A DNA stretch of 64,000 nt from Lithospermum erythrorhizon (GCA_019722365.1 JADFUC010000945.1:62001-126000); one strand, 5' to 3'. Shown: positions 1 through 12,299, numbered from the stretch's first letter. Notes: a model not told the origin generated them from the sequence alone. Numbers and translations: made by a program.

Positions 1-740
1 TCTATACCATACTTGTGAAAATAATCCATCGGTAATGATAAAGACAATATGAAAATTAAGCTCTTTGATGAGAAGCAGTGTTGTATAAATTGCCTCCGCA
101 AAGGAAGCCAACGAGAAAGAAGTAGAAGCATCCACACATTCAGGGTTGTCATTATCAGAATTGATAAGATTAGATCCTTCATTCATTGTTTGAGTTCCCT
201 TAATGAAGATCTCAAGGAGCCATTTAGTTAGTTTATCATTTGAGATACCGAAATAAATTTTGATGTCTCTTTTCTTGCAGGATCTTTCACATATGTTTGA
301 AGATAAAGTAGAACAATGATGGAAAAGGAAATAGGAAGTTCTATGGTGATCTCCTTGTGTGAAATAGTCTCTGTTAAGAGAAGTGAAGTTAAATTTCTTG
401 TGTTGGGCAGCTCCGAGCGCCATGCTGAAGCTTGATCGATCCGTTTAATGTCAAAGGATCAGCATGCTTAAAGATGGTTTCATTTCTGATATGCCAAATA
501 ACCAAAAAGTACCACCATAAAGAAGGAGCTCGTAAACATTGTTTGGAGTCCAATTTTTTAAAATCAAAAGAGAAAGAAAATTTTGTATAGAGGAATAAAA
601 TGGGATTAAACTCAAGTTAGTCCAAATGCTTTTAATGAAGAGACATTCAAAGAAAAGATGCTGACAATTTTCGTTACTTAACAAATAAAGGTGGCAAAAA
701 AGGTTAATGTTATGAATTTCTAGATCCAAGATATTTATGA
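1..740 (-). mobile_element. Decayed LINE ORF2 3' part (zf-RVT plus RNase H-like)
   Basis: Remnant of a plant non-LTR retrotransposon reverse-transcriptase protein. The minus-strand frame at 729-451 reads like the zinc-binding RVT domain that follows LINE RT: a segment with ENCQHLFFECLFIKSIW matches the usual HLFF-C-F-xxxxW pattern, although the first cysteine pair is lost. It is followed by a WLFGISEMKPS segment resembling the WxIWxxRN linker. Farther on, near 60-250, a segment with SFAEAIYTTLLLIKELNF resembles the AEAxAxxxxLxLAxELG helix of the plant RNase H-like domain (RVT_3). Stops and frame changes separate these pieces, so no protein is made. The left edge of the window cuts the element. 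A degenerate host RNase H-like gene is a less likely alternative. Confidence 0.6.
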
Positions 741-1240
741 ATTGGTTTAATTAACATGCAAGTAGTCGAGGAATGTAACTAGTGCTGTTGGGCCGGGAAA
801 TCCGAGATCCATATGAAGTCGGACCGAAAACTGGGATTCAGTATCCACCAGCTTGATATTATTGGATTAGTTTGGTCGAAAATTTTACCCGATCATAGTA
901 CGGTCGGTACTGATAATATAACCGTCCGGTTATGCAGTCAGCGGGCCAGGTAACATCAAATTTGGACCGAACTTGAGATCCACCTGAGATCCAGACCTAG
1001 AAACCCGATCCGAGTATCCACTCGAAAAGATATCGGATTGGTTCCGTCTGATTTTTCACCGATACTTAGTGCCCAGGTTAGACTGATAGTCGTTAATGGG
1101 CGGTTCCCAGATATGTGCTTACCCGGTCGAGCCCGGACTTATGCTGACACTAAAATGTGAGTTCTTTGAGAGAAAACGGTCATTTCCTCTAGCATTGCCG
1201 GTGTTGGGCGTGCGATTCCAGTAGTATCCACGATTTGATT
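741..1240. other. Unidentified GC-richer patch
   Basis: Clearly more GC-rich than the AT-rich DNA to its right and rich in short words such as ccgagatcc, gatccgag and cccggtcgag. No open frame, terminal repeat or recognisable protein signature is seen. Probably a fragment of a repeat, but the family cannot be named. Confidence 0.3.
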
Positions 1241-2323
1241 CAAAAGGTAGCTAGTTTAAAAAAAATATTCCGTGCCTTTTTTTAATTGTCGTTTTAGCTC
1301 TTTTTTTTTAAATAGTTATTACCTTAGTATATATAATAAATTATATTTTTACATTTTCAATGCACTTTTTTACTATTTTTGCTTTAAATTGCTCCAGTCA
1401 GCAATGATATAGTTTGATTAAGCTGTCGTTACATATTTTTTAATGGTGCGCTTGGCTATTTTTTTCCTTTAATCCCTAAGTGTAAATGGGTAAAAGTAAT
1501 GCTTCGAAAAAATGGAGTTAGTATAAGGAGAAGGCGGAGAGTTTATTTTTTGCTACAAAATTTTCAGTAAAAACTTCGAAATAATCAATTGAATGAAACT
1601 GATTTTTATATTTTATATGGTTACTTAGTTTTATTATCAATGCAAAAAATATATTATTAAAAATATTTTATAACTAGACATAACACCTCCGTATTAATCT
1701 ATGTAAACGACCCTCTCTCTGAACACAGATTTTTTTATATGCAACAAACTCATAAAATTAAATTCCATCCCTTCTAAATATTTATTTGTTGATTGATATT
1801 TAGATACATAAACATTTCATTTCCTACACATATAAATCGAGACATCTAGTTCCATGACTAATGCATGATAGTTCATACTCTCAACAAACAAGAAATTAAA
1901 GGGGTTAAGGTGAATGGAGCCAAAAAACACTTTGCTTGAAAGTTGATAACACATAATAAGCCGCAAGAATCATGATGTGTGAGTGAATGGAAGCATGCCC
2001 ACATGCTGGCCACTAGAGATTTTATGGTGCATGGAACCCACATTCCCTCTTGGTGTTACATTTCGTGTAAGTTTTTTGTTTACTCAATGCAATCATCAAT
2101 CTATAAAATCTATAAAATATGAATAAGGATGGTGTTTCTTACATTTTTCCTTGTTATTAATTCTTAAATTATCTTTCATCTAAAGTTAATAGTTAATAGG
2201 AATTAACTATTATTATACATTTTTGTTGACGTTTTATTATATCTAGGGTGCTTTGTTATAAATTATTCTTAAACTATATGTTAAAAATTATAAGAAAATA
2301 ATATTATGAAGCTATTTTGAAAG

Positions 2324-2396
2324 AGCGAATCCCCAATGATATAACTTTTATATTTATTAAAATCTTCAATAGTTAATAATCGAGGATTTCGCTCAG
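2324..2396. repeat. Short imperfect inverted repeat
   Basis: The left arm gagcgaatccccaat and the right arm aatcgaggatttcgctc are imperfect reverse complements separated by about 40 AT-rich bases, so the segment could form a hairpin. It could be a very small MITE remnant; no target duplication was recognised. Confidence 0.4.
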
Positions 2397-2794
2397 GTAT
2401 CTGGCGATCAAATAAAAAAAGCGGGTAGTATTAAGTATTAAATGTCTTTATACTTGCATATTAAATAAGATTATCAATTGGATGAGAATCATCAGCACAT
2501 ATGTTAGGTTTGAAGATGATACGTCATTATATATTTGGCATTATATCTTTATAATTACCATACATCGCTTTGATGTTTTATTTATTTATCTCGGAGTCGT
2601 GTTTAATGAGTTAATTACATTGAAAGACAATTATTTTGCTCAATTTTGTATGTATAACTTTATGATTCGATTAAACAATTATATACCGTATTTATATATT
2701 ATTAATTTATTACTCGCTTTCAATGATATGGTTTTACCGTCGTATTTCGTTTTGATCTTTAATTTATGTTAGTTAAATAATAATATATTTCTCT

Positions 2795-2985
2795 CTGGAA
2801 CTATTATTATTATTATAATATGTGTGGATTAAATAATCATATATTTTTTGTAGAATTATTATTATTATGATTAATATTTATTATTATGTAGAACTATTAT
2901 TATTATTAGGTATTAGTTAAATAACCATATGATTTGAGTAGAATTATTATTATTATTATTATTACTATTATTATTTAATTCCATG
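2795..2985. repeat. ATT-rich minisatellite-like tandem repeat
   Basis: Repeated blocks start with gaa(c/t)tattattatt and continue into ggattaaataatcatat or ttagttaaataaccatat, ending in a (t)gtag motif. About four imperfect blocks of uneven length are seen, so this is a degenerate minisatellite with internal ATT microsatellite rather than a simple triplet run. Confidence 0.55.
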
Positions 2986-4146
2986 CCGATATGAATTTTA
3001 TATATTGGGATCCACAAAAATTTAAATTATACTTTTTAAATATTACCCATTTACTTGGCGTAAAGCAAATAATTCGTTGATACAATATTGATGATCGATT
3101 AAATCGATACATTTAGTAATTAGACGTTAAATTGTTAAAGTAATATTTATATCTACTATTAGACATCTAGGTTTAAGTATAAGTATCTACTACTATGGAC
3201 ATTGTATTTATTGTAATTTTTATATTATATTTAAAAGAGTTATTTGTGATAAAGTATCATGAGAAAATCAAAATATTAATTAGAACAAATTTAAAGTGTA
3301 GAATTTTACAGAATGATTTTTTTGAATTAAACTTGTCTGAAAATATATGAATATATGAGAAATGCGATTGCGTAGGTGTATCCATAGCGTCTCATTTATT
3401 AATTGAGATTAAGTATTCGGATTAGTAAAGCTAGGTAAGAACAATGTTGCAGATCCAACATCGCATTAATTGAGGTGATCTGGCTTCTTAATTCATCAAC
3501 CTATATTCTAGAATTGTACTTGAAAATAACATAAATTAATTTTTGAACATTTCATATCGTTTTCAGTTATTGCTATTTATCGTTATTAAATTAATTTTTG
3601 AACACATTTCATATGGCTTTATCGTTTTCCTGGCGTTTAACTTAATTTAATTAATTGGGACCTAAATTTTATTAGATTGGAATTAGTCCAAAACCGCCCA
3701 TGTGCTCTCTATTCCTTTTTTGATTCATAAGCCAAGACATATTATTTTCCTATTGGTCAGAGTGGGTCCAATTGGATAATTTGTGAATAAATTAATTGTA
3801 AGATATGGTAAGATGTCAAACTGATGAATGACGCCTAATGACATGTTCAACAACTGATTTAACTCTATAAACTTTTGTTATCTTGAAGGTTGATTAACAT
3901 GCGTAAATCACAATCATTCAACCTCCAATTATTGAAATGAGGAAACTTTAAAATGTGGGTTTTTGTAAAAGCTTAGTTTGGTCTATGTAAGAGAATATGA
4001 TTAAAAACACGTTATTTCTTTAACACAAGAATACCAATATCTAGAATCTTTAATATTTAACCAATATCTATATTTATATCTATAATAATCTGTAATCTAT
4101 AAGCTATATACTCCATTATATCCTATTGATAAGTCACTTTCCACAA

Positions 4147-4576
4147 TAATTAGGGTCTGTTTGTTAAAATTATTAAGAACTTAAAATTAATTATTTCAGT
4201 ACTTTATTTGTTAAGTTTGTTTGATAACTAAGTATTTTAAGGGTTGAATAAATTAAGATCTTATCAAAATCCTTAACAAATTTTTAAGTAAAAATTCTTA
4301 CCTTAATTTTTCTCTTAAAATGATGATAAAGTCAATTTATATCACTTACCGTCGCTAATTTTTCTTCACGTATCAACATCCTCCATTGAATTATAATTAT
4401 AATCATAATAATAATAAAAATTAATAATAATAATAATAACTAAAAATAATAATAATAATAACAAAAAATAATAATAATAATAAAATAAACATAATAATAA
4501 ACATAATAATAATAATAAAAATAATAATAATAATAAAAATAATAATAATAAAAATATAAAATAATAATAATAATAA

Positions 4577-4617
<41 letters not shown>

Positions 4618-5405
4618 AAATAATAAAATTATAACAAAAATAATTATAATAAAAATATTAATATTAATAAAAAAAACTATAATAATAATAACAAAAATAA
4701 TAATAATAGCAATAATAATAATAAAAATCATGAAATAATAATAATAATAAGAATAATAATAATAATAAAAAATAATAATAATAATAGAATTATAACAAAA
4801 ATAATTATAATAAAAATATTATGTTAATAATAAAAACTACAATAATAATAACAAAATAATAATAATAACAATATTAAAAAGTAATAATAATAAAAATAAA
4901 AATCAATTATATTAATAACAAAAATAAAAATGATAATAAATAAAAAATAATAATATTATTAATAATAATAACTAAAAATAATAATAATAATTAATAATAA
5001 TAATAATTAATAATAATAATTATTAACTATAATAATGATTAATAATAATTATTATAATAATAAATATTATAATTATGATAATAATAAAAAATAATTTATA
5101 ATAATATAATAATATGTGATAATAATATATTTAGTAATCATATTTATTCTATTCATATTAATAATATTTATTATTTATTTATTTATAGTGATATTATTTA
5201 TTTAATATATGATGAATATATATAAATGAAATAGATTAGGGACAAAATTGTTAATACATCTAAATTTAATTCTTTTTCTTTGAATTATTATAAAACAACT
5301 TCATATATTCAGTATTCAGATTCAGTTATATTCAATTTAAGTCATTTATTATTTAGTCACTTATAATCAAACTTCATATTTCAGATTTAACAAACATGCC
5401 CTTAA
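4147..5405. mobile_element. Tourist/PIF-Harbinger-like MITE, copy 1
   Basis: Non-autonomous DNA transposon. The left end gggtctgtttgttaaaat and the right end atttaacaaacatgccc are imperfect inverted repeats, each flanked by TTA, the 3-bp target duplication typical of PIF/Harbinger and Tourist elements. There is no transposase frame. The interior is expanded by a long TAA microsatellite, making the element much longer than usual Tourist MITEs. A second related copy follows directly and supplies independent support for the family. Confidence 0.7.
4385..5100. repeat. (TAA)n / (AAT)n microsatellite
   Basis: About 0.7 kb of TAA/AAT triplets with occasional A insertions, lying inside MITE copy 1. 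Apparent open frames through it encode only homopolymer-like Ile/Tyr/Leu runs and are not genes. Confidence 0.9.
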
Positions 5406-5655
5406 TCATCAAATGCACTTTTATTGTTAAGTTTGTTTGATAACTAAAATATTTTTAAGGAATTTGAATATTTTTTAAGTTAAAATTCTTAATTAAATTT
5501 TTTCCTCTTGACCAAATCAAAAGTGATAAAGTCCAAATTTACATCTCATTCCATAATTTTCTTCACATCTCACTTATCAATCATTTATAATAATAAGGTA
5601 ATAATAATAAGGTAATAATAATAAGGTAGTAATAACAATAATAAATATAATAATT
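5406..5655. mobile_element. Tourist-like MITE copy 2, left part
   Basis: From about 5420 the sequence (ttgttaagtttgtttgataac, then an A/T-rich stretch with cttcac) repeats the left part of copy 1 at 4200-4385. It starts directly at the TTA that ends copy 1, lacks its own left terminal repeat, and enters a short TAA tract where a gypsy LTR begins. The right part of the same copy reappears at 10105. Confidence 0.6.
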
Positions 5656-8110
5656 ATACTTGACCCTTAAATTACGTGCATACCGAGGTTAGATCGTTAT
5701 CAACTGTATATCGGAGTCACCATCGATGGTTGACGAAAATAACATTTGAAAATCGGTGAACACGGTAGTTTGATAGAGTAAAAATAGTTCGGAGCTCAAA
5801 AGCGTTTCAAACGGTTTAACCGTCGTGGCATCATCCCAGCAAACCCAATCTGACTTCATAAAAATTCCAAAACCAAGATACTCCATAAAGCAGTTAATAC
5901 ATTTTTCAACACCCAAAACAAAAATCTAATTTGAGTACATAAGAAAAATGATTGAGAACAAATGATGAGCTAGCGAGGATTAAGCCACCCGTCTCGCTAA
6001 GTAAAATCACGGATACTCACGAACTCGGCCGCCTCGCTGAGAGACTTTGTCGATCTAGAGGTTGGAAGGGGTAAAAACTCGGCGAGCAGTGGAAATGTAT
6101 CGCTCAGTGGTAACTTACACCCACATCGAATGAGATACACAACAGAGATAAACACATGGCGATAGAGTATACGTATATATAAGGTAAAAGAAATAAACTA
6201 AGTATTCATGGTGTCCTGATAGTAATAACCATCATCACGTATAAACATTTTAAAGGTTTCGCTCGTTATTACGTGATATAACCCGAGAATAGCATGTCAT
6301 ACGCACTCAAGCAAACAAAACGCCGCCAGTTCTCGATTATAGCGGTTATAACACAATAACAATATATATGAACCAGAAAACAAGACCATGGCAGTATGCG
6401 ACATTTCGGGCCAGTGACATCCACGATGTCAACGGAAGTACCAAGACCCATGCCTTACTTGATAACTTATCCGACATTTATATAATGTCGTTTGCCGCTC
6501 AAACTTAAGTTCACTCTTGATCAACCATACAATATCACAAAACACACCCCGTCTGCTTTTAAGCGACCTCTACATGCGACTCAGTATTGCCAGCGTCCCT
6601 AACGTGGTGTGACCCAGCTACTATATGAAACTAAATATGACGACAACTAACATGCTTTGGCCTTGTACTGACCACGTGAACCTGACCACACACGACTCAG
6701 CCAACATCACGGCAACTAGAACAACCGGATAGAACAACAAAGCAACAATCCGCAACATTCTCGATATAAGCGGCCATAATATACCCGAGTCGACAATTCC
6801 ATATGCGAGCATTACTACCATAATGTATCTAAACCGTAAGCGACTCGACATTTCCACAAATTCACAACTTCTATTTGACAGATAAGTTCATATACGGATA
6901 CATAGTCACAATCAATTTACACCATCTACTTCACTCAAAGCGTAAATAATGTTATCAAGCGGTGATAAATCCTTTAGCTAGTACGCTGGCGCCCTTGATA
7001 ATCGATCCATGACTTTCCCGTTCGAGTCTAAACAAAACACCCGAAAGTACAATTACTACTAATTTTGTTATAAATTATCTTTTATACTAATACCCATTAG
7101 CCTTTAGGTGAATTATTACTACTTAAACTTTAATAGTAGAGTAAGCGACAAAATTGCAACTAATCCCAGCACTTTACGTTATCGGTCCTCGCTGCTTAAA
7201 TACTAACACCTTAAACAATTCTAATCAATCCCAATTATTAACTTTTCACATTTAATTAATACGTTTCTAATAACCTCTAATCCCAAACCTAACTACTACT
7301 CAAACTAATAAAACTAATTTCAACATATATTAAATTGACCCTTTTAAATCACAATTTCACCCATTAAACAACTAGAATAGGATCAAAAACATACGTAATG
7401 TCATTTTAATACGTTTGACCAAGTCAAACCGAAGTCAATCAAAAGTCAACCCAACTTTTCCAACACTTTCTACCCTAAATGGAGTTATTATAATCTCATA
7501 CCATAATTTCGGCCTAGATAATAATTATATACGATATTAATCCCCAAAATCCGAAATTAAATAACGTTTCAAAAAATCAACGTCCCTAAGCGTCACAAAT
7601 TTCTCATCAAGCAGTAATTTCAACTCAAGAACAACTAATTTAAAGCCGAGATCAGTGAAACAATAAAATCGAAAACCCAAGTCAACAAAAAGTCAACTGA
7701 TGAAACTCGAGAAATACAAAAGTTTCTGCTTTTTACTTTGAATCGAAGAGGATGATGAGAAACTCTCAAGAAATTTGAGATCAAGCTTGCGAAATGGAGA
7801 AATCGGAGAAAGAATTTTCGAGGGGAGATGGAAGTCATTTGGTTGGGGAAAGGGGAAGATGGGGTTTTTTTGTTTTTTATTTATTTAAGGGGTTCTTTGG
7901 TAAGTGGGAAAGATGAGGAAAGCGACTTATTCGGATGAGGAATTCAGCCATTTTAGTTGACGATACCTCACCGATTCAAGCTTTCGCCGTCTATAAATAC
8001 AGACTTAACATTTTATCATTGCATAAAATATAAAGTGGTTTCAAATTTTCGTTAACAAATTTAATAATCTACATTTTAATTTATTAATTAGTCAATGCAG
8101 GTTTTACATT
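5656..8110 (-). mobile_element. 3' LTR of chromovirus-like gypsy element (family G1, copy 1)
   Basis: This roughly 2.45-kb block is similar along its length to 12555-15040 and lies next to gypsy coding remnants on its right. Its left boundary matches the better preserved start TGTATAACGACCC of the other copy, and its right end is ggttttaca or close by, so termini are TG...CA. Because RT, protease and gag lie to the right on the minus strand, this is the 3' LTR. A purine-rich stretch gaagtgggtg (minus strand) just outside it fits a polypurine tract. LTR length and the TGTAACGACCC-like start suggest a Del/Tekay-type element, but the lineage is inferred. Confidence 0.7.
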
Positions 8111-10104
8111 ACACCCACTTCAAAAAAATTTAGGTCACCGAAATACTATTTCGATAGCTATAGAAAAATAAAATCAAAACAACCATAATCCTTAACCTTA
8201 GAGCGAAAATTTCAGATGGTTCATATCCTCCTCGGCTATAGCGTGGCTTCCTGCACTTTCGATGATTCTTCCACAAAACTTTTACTAATTTCACTCCTTT
8301 GTTCGCTGGCGCGCTTCTTTCGATCCGGGATCCTCACGGTTTTTCGTAGAATTGATCTCGCCCCAACGAGTCATTAATTTGAAACTTCTGAAATATGCGA
8401 CTCATCCGGCATGTACTTCCTCGAGCAAGAAACATGGAAAGCGTCAACAGTCCTTTCGATTCTGCAAGCGAGCCAAGCGGTGAGCTAATACTCCACTTTT
8501 GTCAAGATTTCAAGCGGTCCAATGTGCGGGGGCTGACTTCCCTCTCTTCTCTGGAACCTCATTACACCCTTCCATGGAGATATGCTAAAATACCGGTCAC
8601 CCACCTCGGTGATAAATTTACTCGGCGTCGATCGGCGTACTTAACAATACATCACATTGCCATTTCTCAAATATTTGTTGTATCACCTTTACTCTCTACA
8701 TCAGACTATCCACCTTCCGGACCCCATAAATCTTCCTTTCCTACTTCATTCCAACATATAGTTACACACCTTCGACCATACAAGGCTTAGATAGTGCCGT
8801 CAATCTTAGCTTGAAAGCTATTCCTCATCCAATGCGAGGAGAAACTCAACCTGTGGCTTCATTAATCAATACAAAACTCATCGTTCCATCCTTCTTCTTG
8901 TGAACAATCTTTGGAGTACCCAAAGAATAACCGACGACTTTGATAAAGCCCTTCTCCAACTGACTCCTACATATTTGCTGTTGACTCAGCCTTGACTCTG
9001 CTGAGAACCATTGCATGCAGTGCCATAGATATCGGAGCCGTTCCGGTACCGCCGATCGAAATTCAATCTCTGCGATTCGGGTAGTCTGACAAATCTTTCG
9101 GAAACACGTCCTCAAATTCTCTCACAATCCGGACATTTTCCAAGCTTAGGCTCGTCTTCTTGATTCCGTTCACATGCTTCAAGCCCCAATACATCCTTGT
9201 TCAATAACTACAAGCTTAACACGAGATCAAACAAGATGGTAAAACTGCCACCCATCCCAAATGACTCATAATTCGGGCCTACTCGGGGCTAGTAAGCCTA
9301 ATCTCATACGGTGACAATTTGACTAAACGTGTTTCCCGGCAATCCATTCCCAATCAAGTCAAATCCCTTAACTTTCGAGGTAATAGATCCCGCTTGACAG
9401 TTGCTCAGCAACTTGAGGCAATTTCTATAAACCTCAATTACCTCGACGACCTCCCCACGATTGTCATTATTATTAAAAGGTATTGTCGGATGTTAAGTAG
9501 CTTCGAGGATAGCCTTTTAGCGAAAGTTCGGAGATATAAAGAGTGTGTGACTCGAGGAATCGAAGCAATCTGTGACGTCAAGCCATATAAAGATAGAATT
9601 TTTTGTCACCCGTTCTGGTGTCGTGCCTCTGTTGCGTGGCTGCATTGGTTTTCCCTACTGCCGATTGCCAACTCTAAACAAATGCCTTTCATTGCCACCC
9701 GCGGTTTCTGTGACTCACCGGCGACTCATAGATCCTCGAACCGTCCGCCAGCTACCGTAAATCCACACTCTCTACTTGTGTCGGGCCGAAGTGGAATTTC
9801 TAGGGTACCAGCATCACAGAGAAGGACACACATTCGCAAAATGCCTGCCTGGCTGACATTGATGCTTGGCTACTCTGCAGTGTGACAATTTCTTGTGCCA
9901 GCTCTGGTAACGAACATGCATGCGGAACACAGAAATAGCACAGTGAAAACCACTCATTCTAGGAGGTGTGCGAGGCGGCTGAAAGCCCTTGAAAATGCAG
10001 GGTCGACGGTATCTTGAAATGACTAAAGGCGGTCTTCTGTGAAAGTTCTGAAATCCTGTCAAATTTTAACCTTGTAGCTCCGATCGCATCAGACCTCCTC
10101 TCTT
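8111..10104 (-). pseudogene. Gypsy gag-protease-RT remnant, family G1
   Basis: Broken Ty3/gypsy polyprotein, read right to left. Near 9858-9817 a segment HFANVCPSL matches the end of a CCHC zinc knuckle (gag). The protease region at roughly 9420-9120 contains FDLIGNGLPG, which resembles the FDxILGMDWL motif after the active site. At 8959-8879 LEKGFIKVVGYSLGTPK followed by KKKDGTM matches the start of gypsy RT (LxKGFIxPSxSPxGAP, VKKKDGTxR). The RT fingers/palm, RNase H and integrase are not recognised between 8845 and 8111, where about 700 bases without a clear signature remain. The 5' LTR and most of gag are missing. Many stops; not functional. Confidence 0.7.
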
Positions 10105-10975
10105 TTCACCTAACAATAAACTAAAAATAAAATCATAATAATAAAAATAATAATAAAAATAATATCTTGATAATAAATAAAATAAAAATAATAAAAAGAA
10201 AAAGAAAAGAAAAGAAAAATAATAATAATAAATAATAATAATAACAAAGAATAATAATGACAAAAATAATAATAATAACAAAAATAATAATAATAATAAT
10301 AATAATAAAATAATAATAATAATAATAATAAAAACAATTATAATAATCACAAAAATAGTAATAATAACAATAATAAATAATAATAATAAAATAATCATAA
10401 TAATTATTATTTTAATTATGATAATAATAATAATAAAAATAATTATAATAAAATAATCATAATAATAATAATTATTATTATTATAATTATGATAATAATA
10501 ATATTAATAATAATAAACGAGGAATAATAATAATTGTTATAATTATGATAATAATAATAATAATAATAATAAATAATAATAAGAGTTATTATAATAATTA
10601 TTATTGTTATAATTATGATAATAATAATTATAATAATAGTAATAATTAATAATAATAATTATTATTAATATTTATTTATGATAATAATATAGTTTAGTAA
10701 TCATATTTATTCTATTCATATTAATAATATTTATTATTTATTTATCTATTATAGTTTTATTTATTTAATATATGATGCATATATATAAATGAAATAAGTA
10801 GGACAAAATATTAATATAACTCAATTTAAGTCTTTTTATTTGAACTGTTATCACACAACTTAATATATTTAATATTCAGATGCAATTCTAGTGAGTTTCA
10901 ATCATTCGATTGATAGTCACTTATAATCGGATTTCAAATTTCAATTTTCCAAATTTAACAAGCAGGACCATGGTA
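10105..10975. mobile_element. Tourist-like MITE copy 2, right part
   Basis: Starts with a TAA-rich tract and from about 10675 follows the right half of copy 1 closely (tttagtaatcatatttattc, ttcatattaataatattt, and later the 'cacttataatc' region). It ends in aaatttaacaagcaggacc, comparable to the copy-1 terminus. Together with 5406-5655 it forms one MITE split by the gypsy remnant. The TAA tract (about 10120-10660) includes runs read as Tyr/Leu/Ile homopolymers, not genes. Confidence 0.65.
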
Positions 10976-11544
10976 TTAAATTTCTTAATTATCTCAAGTA
11001 TTCATATTCATGGCATTGGCAACCAAGTATTTTCGTCTTTCTTGCTTACTTAGTATTGTTGGCCTTCAAGTAATCATATTTGCATTTGTTATCCATGATA
11101 TACTTTGACTGAAGATATACTTGCGTAATACAAGTTGAGAATGATTAAAATAGTTAGTGTTGTGCATCTGTGACTGTTATTACGTTTCAATTGTGAATGT
11201 TTGATATTTGTGACAGCTTTATAGAATGATGTGATTTTATTGGTGCTTCATCAATTATGGAATGTGAGGATTCATATAGGTTGTTCATGGAAGAAAAAAG
11301 AGAGTTTGGAGGGAAAAAATATATTTGTGAGAGTGGAACGATTTTTGATGAAACACCAACACAATCACATCATATTTTATAATAAATATTTAATGTAAAC
11401 ATTCTTTTATTGAATATTTTATAATAAATATAGAGAGGATAATAAACTTATAATAAAATATATTAATGTTATTCCAAAGTTAATATATTAAAATATTTAA
11501 AAATAATATTATATTGATATCTTAAAATATTTAATTTTAATATA
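10976..11544. other. AT-rich intergenic DNA with a small MITE
   Basis: No gene signature. The only structure seen is the short palindromic element at 11226-11373. Confidence 0.5.
11226..11373. mobile_element. 148-bp MITE with ~30-bp terminal inverted repeats
   Basis: Left end atgatgtgattttattggtg plus cttcatcaat and right end gatgaaacaccaacacaat plus cacatcat are near-perfect reverse complements over about 30 bases. No coding capacity. The superfamily cannot be assigned: the flanks are AT-rich and the target duplication is ambiguous. Confidence 0.75.
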
Positions 11545-12190
11545 TACCTGATGACACGGTTCGGTTTGGATAATGGACTGAATGACAAGTCTTTCAAGTT
11601 GTGTTTTGATACGCCTCAACTCAAATGAAAATATCTACAAAACAAGATCGGTTGCTCATCGAAATACTCCGGCGATCAAATTGATGGCGTGAGAGAGTTT
11701 GATTTCTGTAAATGTAATTTGAGGGATCAAAGTGATCTTACTTGATTTGTTTCAAGGTTTACCTTTTATAGTTGTAGGGACCATTACCTTGTTGAGTCCT
11801 CGATTGCTCCAATTACTATCAAGTAGTAATAGTTTTTGCTTATTAAGGTGTTGGATAATTATTATCTTCAATGCACATCATAATTATCTCTTTAATTGGT
11901 CTTTTAATCCGTTGTAATCTAATAGATCCTTCGCCCGGCGGACCGAGTTGGGTGGCTGCGCCTTTTTGTTACTGAGAACACGCCCAGGCATGCCGTAGTC
12001 GAGTCCGTTTTGTCAGGTAGTGCTTGGCGGCACAGCCCATTCGAGATGGCTTCAATCTCACTGGATCGGTCACAGACCAACCCATTACTTGAGATTATCA
12101 TTTGCCCCAGACCGTCCATTTCCATGGATCGATCTTGAAATAATGGTGGGTCGTTTCCTTTCTTCGGCTGTACCATAAAGCCTTCCCTCT
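11545..12190 (-). mobile_element. Probable 3' LTR of a Tat-lineage gypsy element (boundaries uncertain)
   Basis: This stretch lies beyond the 3' end of a minus-strand Tat-type pol (16290-19551) and its antisense ORF region, where a 3' LTR is expected. It has the moderate GC content of LTR DNA, unlike the AT-rich flank on its left. No second copy is in the window, because the region upstream of the pol was replaced by a copia element, so the ends cannot be set by LTR comparison. Position and composition only; call is inferred. Confidence 0.35.
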
Positions 12191-12217
12191 TTTAAATGCA
12201 CTGTCGAGGGACACGTT

Positions 12218-12226
12218 TAAATACTC
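12218..12226 (+). promoter_or_regulatory. TATA-like box for Tat antisense ORF
   Basis: The motif tttaaatact lies on the plus strand, followed by a pyrimidine-rich segment (tttctcttgagcc, cttttctctcttc) that would make a plausible start region for transcription toward the antisense ORF. Antisense ORFs downstream of pol are known in Tat elements; the promoter role here is inferred. Confidence 0.35.
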
Positions 12227-12299
12227 AGCGTTTCGGCCCATTTCTCTTGAGCCATCATTGTCCTTGAACTTTCTTGTTGCACTTTTCTCTCTTCGGCCG

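Larger units (their letters stand above)
1241..4146. other. AT-rich intergenic DNA
   Basis: Long AT-rich stretch without a supportable gene. The longest open frame here (2482-2772, 96 codons) has a composition dictated by AT-rich DNA and no recognisable motif. A short inverted repeat and an ATT-rich tandem repeat inside it are listed separately. Confidence 0.5.

Noticed and set aside
2482..2772. 96-codon hydrophobic frame as a host membrane protein
   Set aside because: Composition follows the AT-rich DNA; no promoter context, no motif.
4366..4731. 121-codon minus-strand frame of Ile, Tyr and Leu runs
   Set aside because: Direct translation of the TAA microsatellite; no coding signal.
8395..8790. 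131-codon plus-strand frame
   Set aside because: Lies in the interior of the minus-strand gypsy element and shows no recognisable motif.
9319..9885. 188-codon plus-strand frame, the longest in the window
   Set aside because: Antisense to the gypsy protease/gag remnant, whose minus-strand motifs (FDLIGNGLPG, HFANVCPSL) explain the DNA; no family signature of its own.
10066..10398. 110-codon minus-strand homopolymer-like frame
   Set aside because: TAA microsatellite in MITE copy 2.
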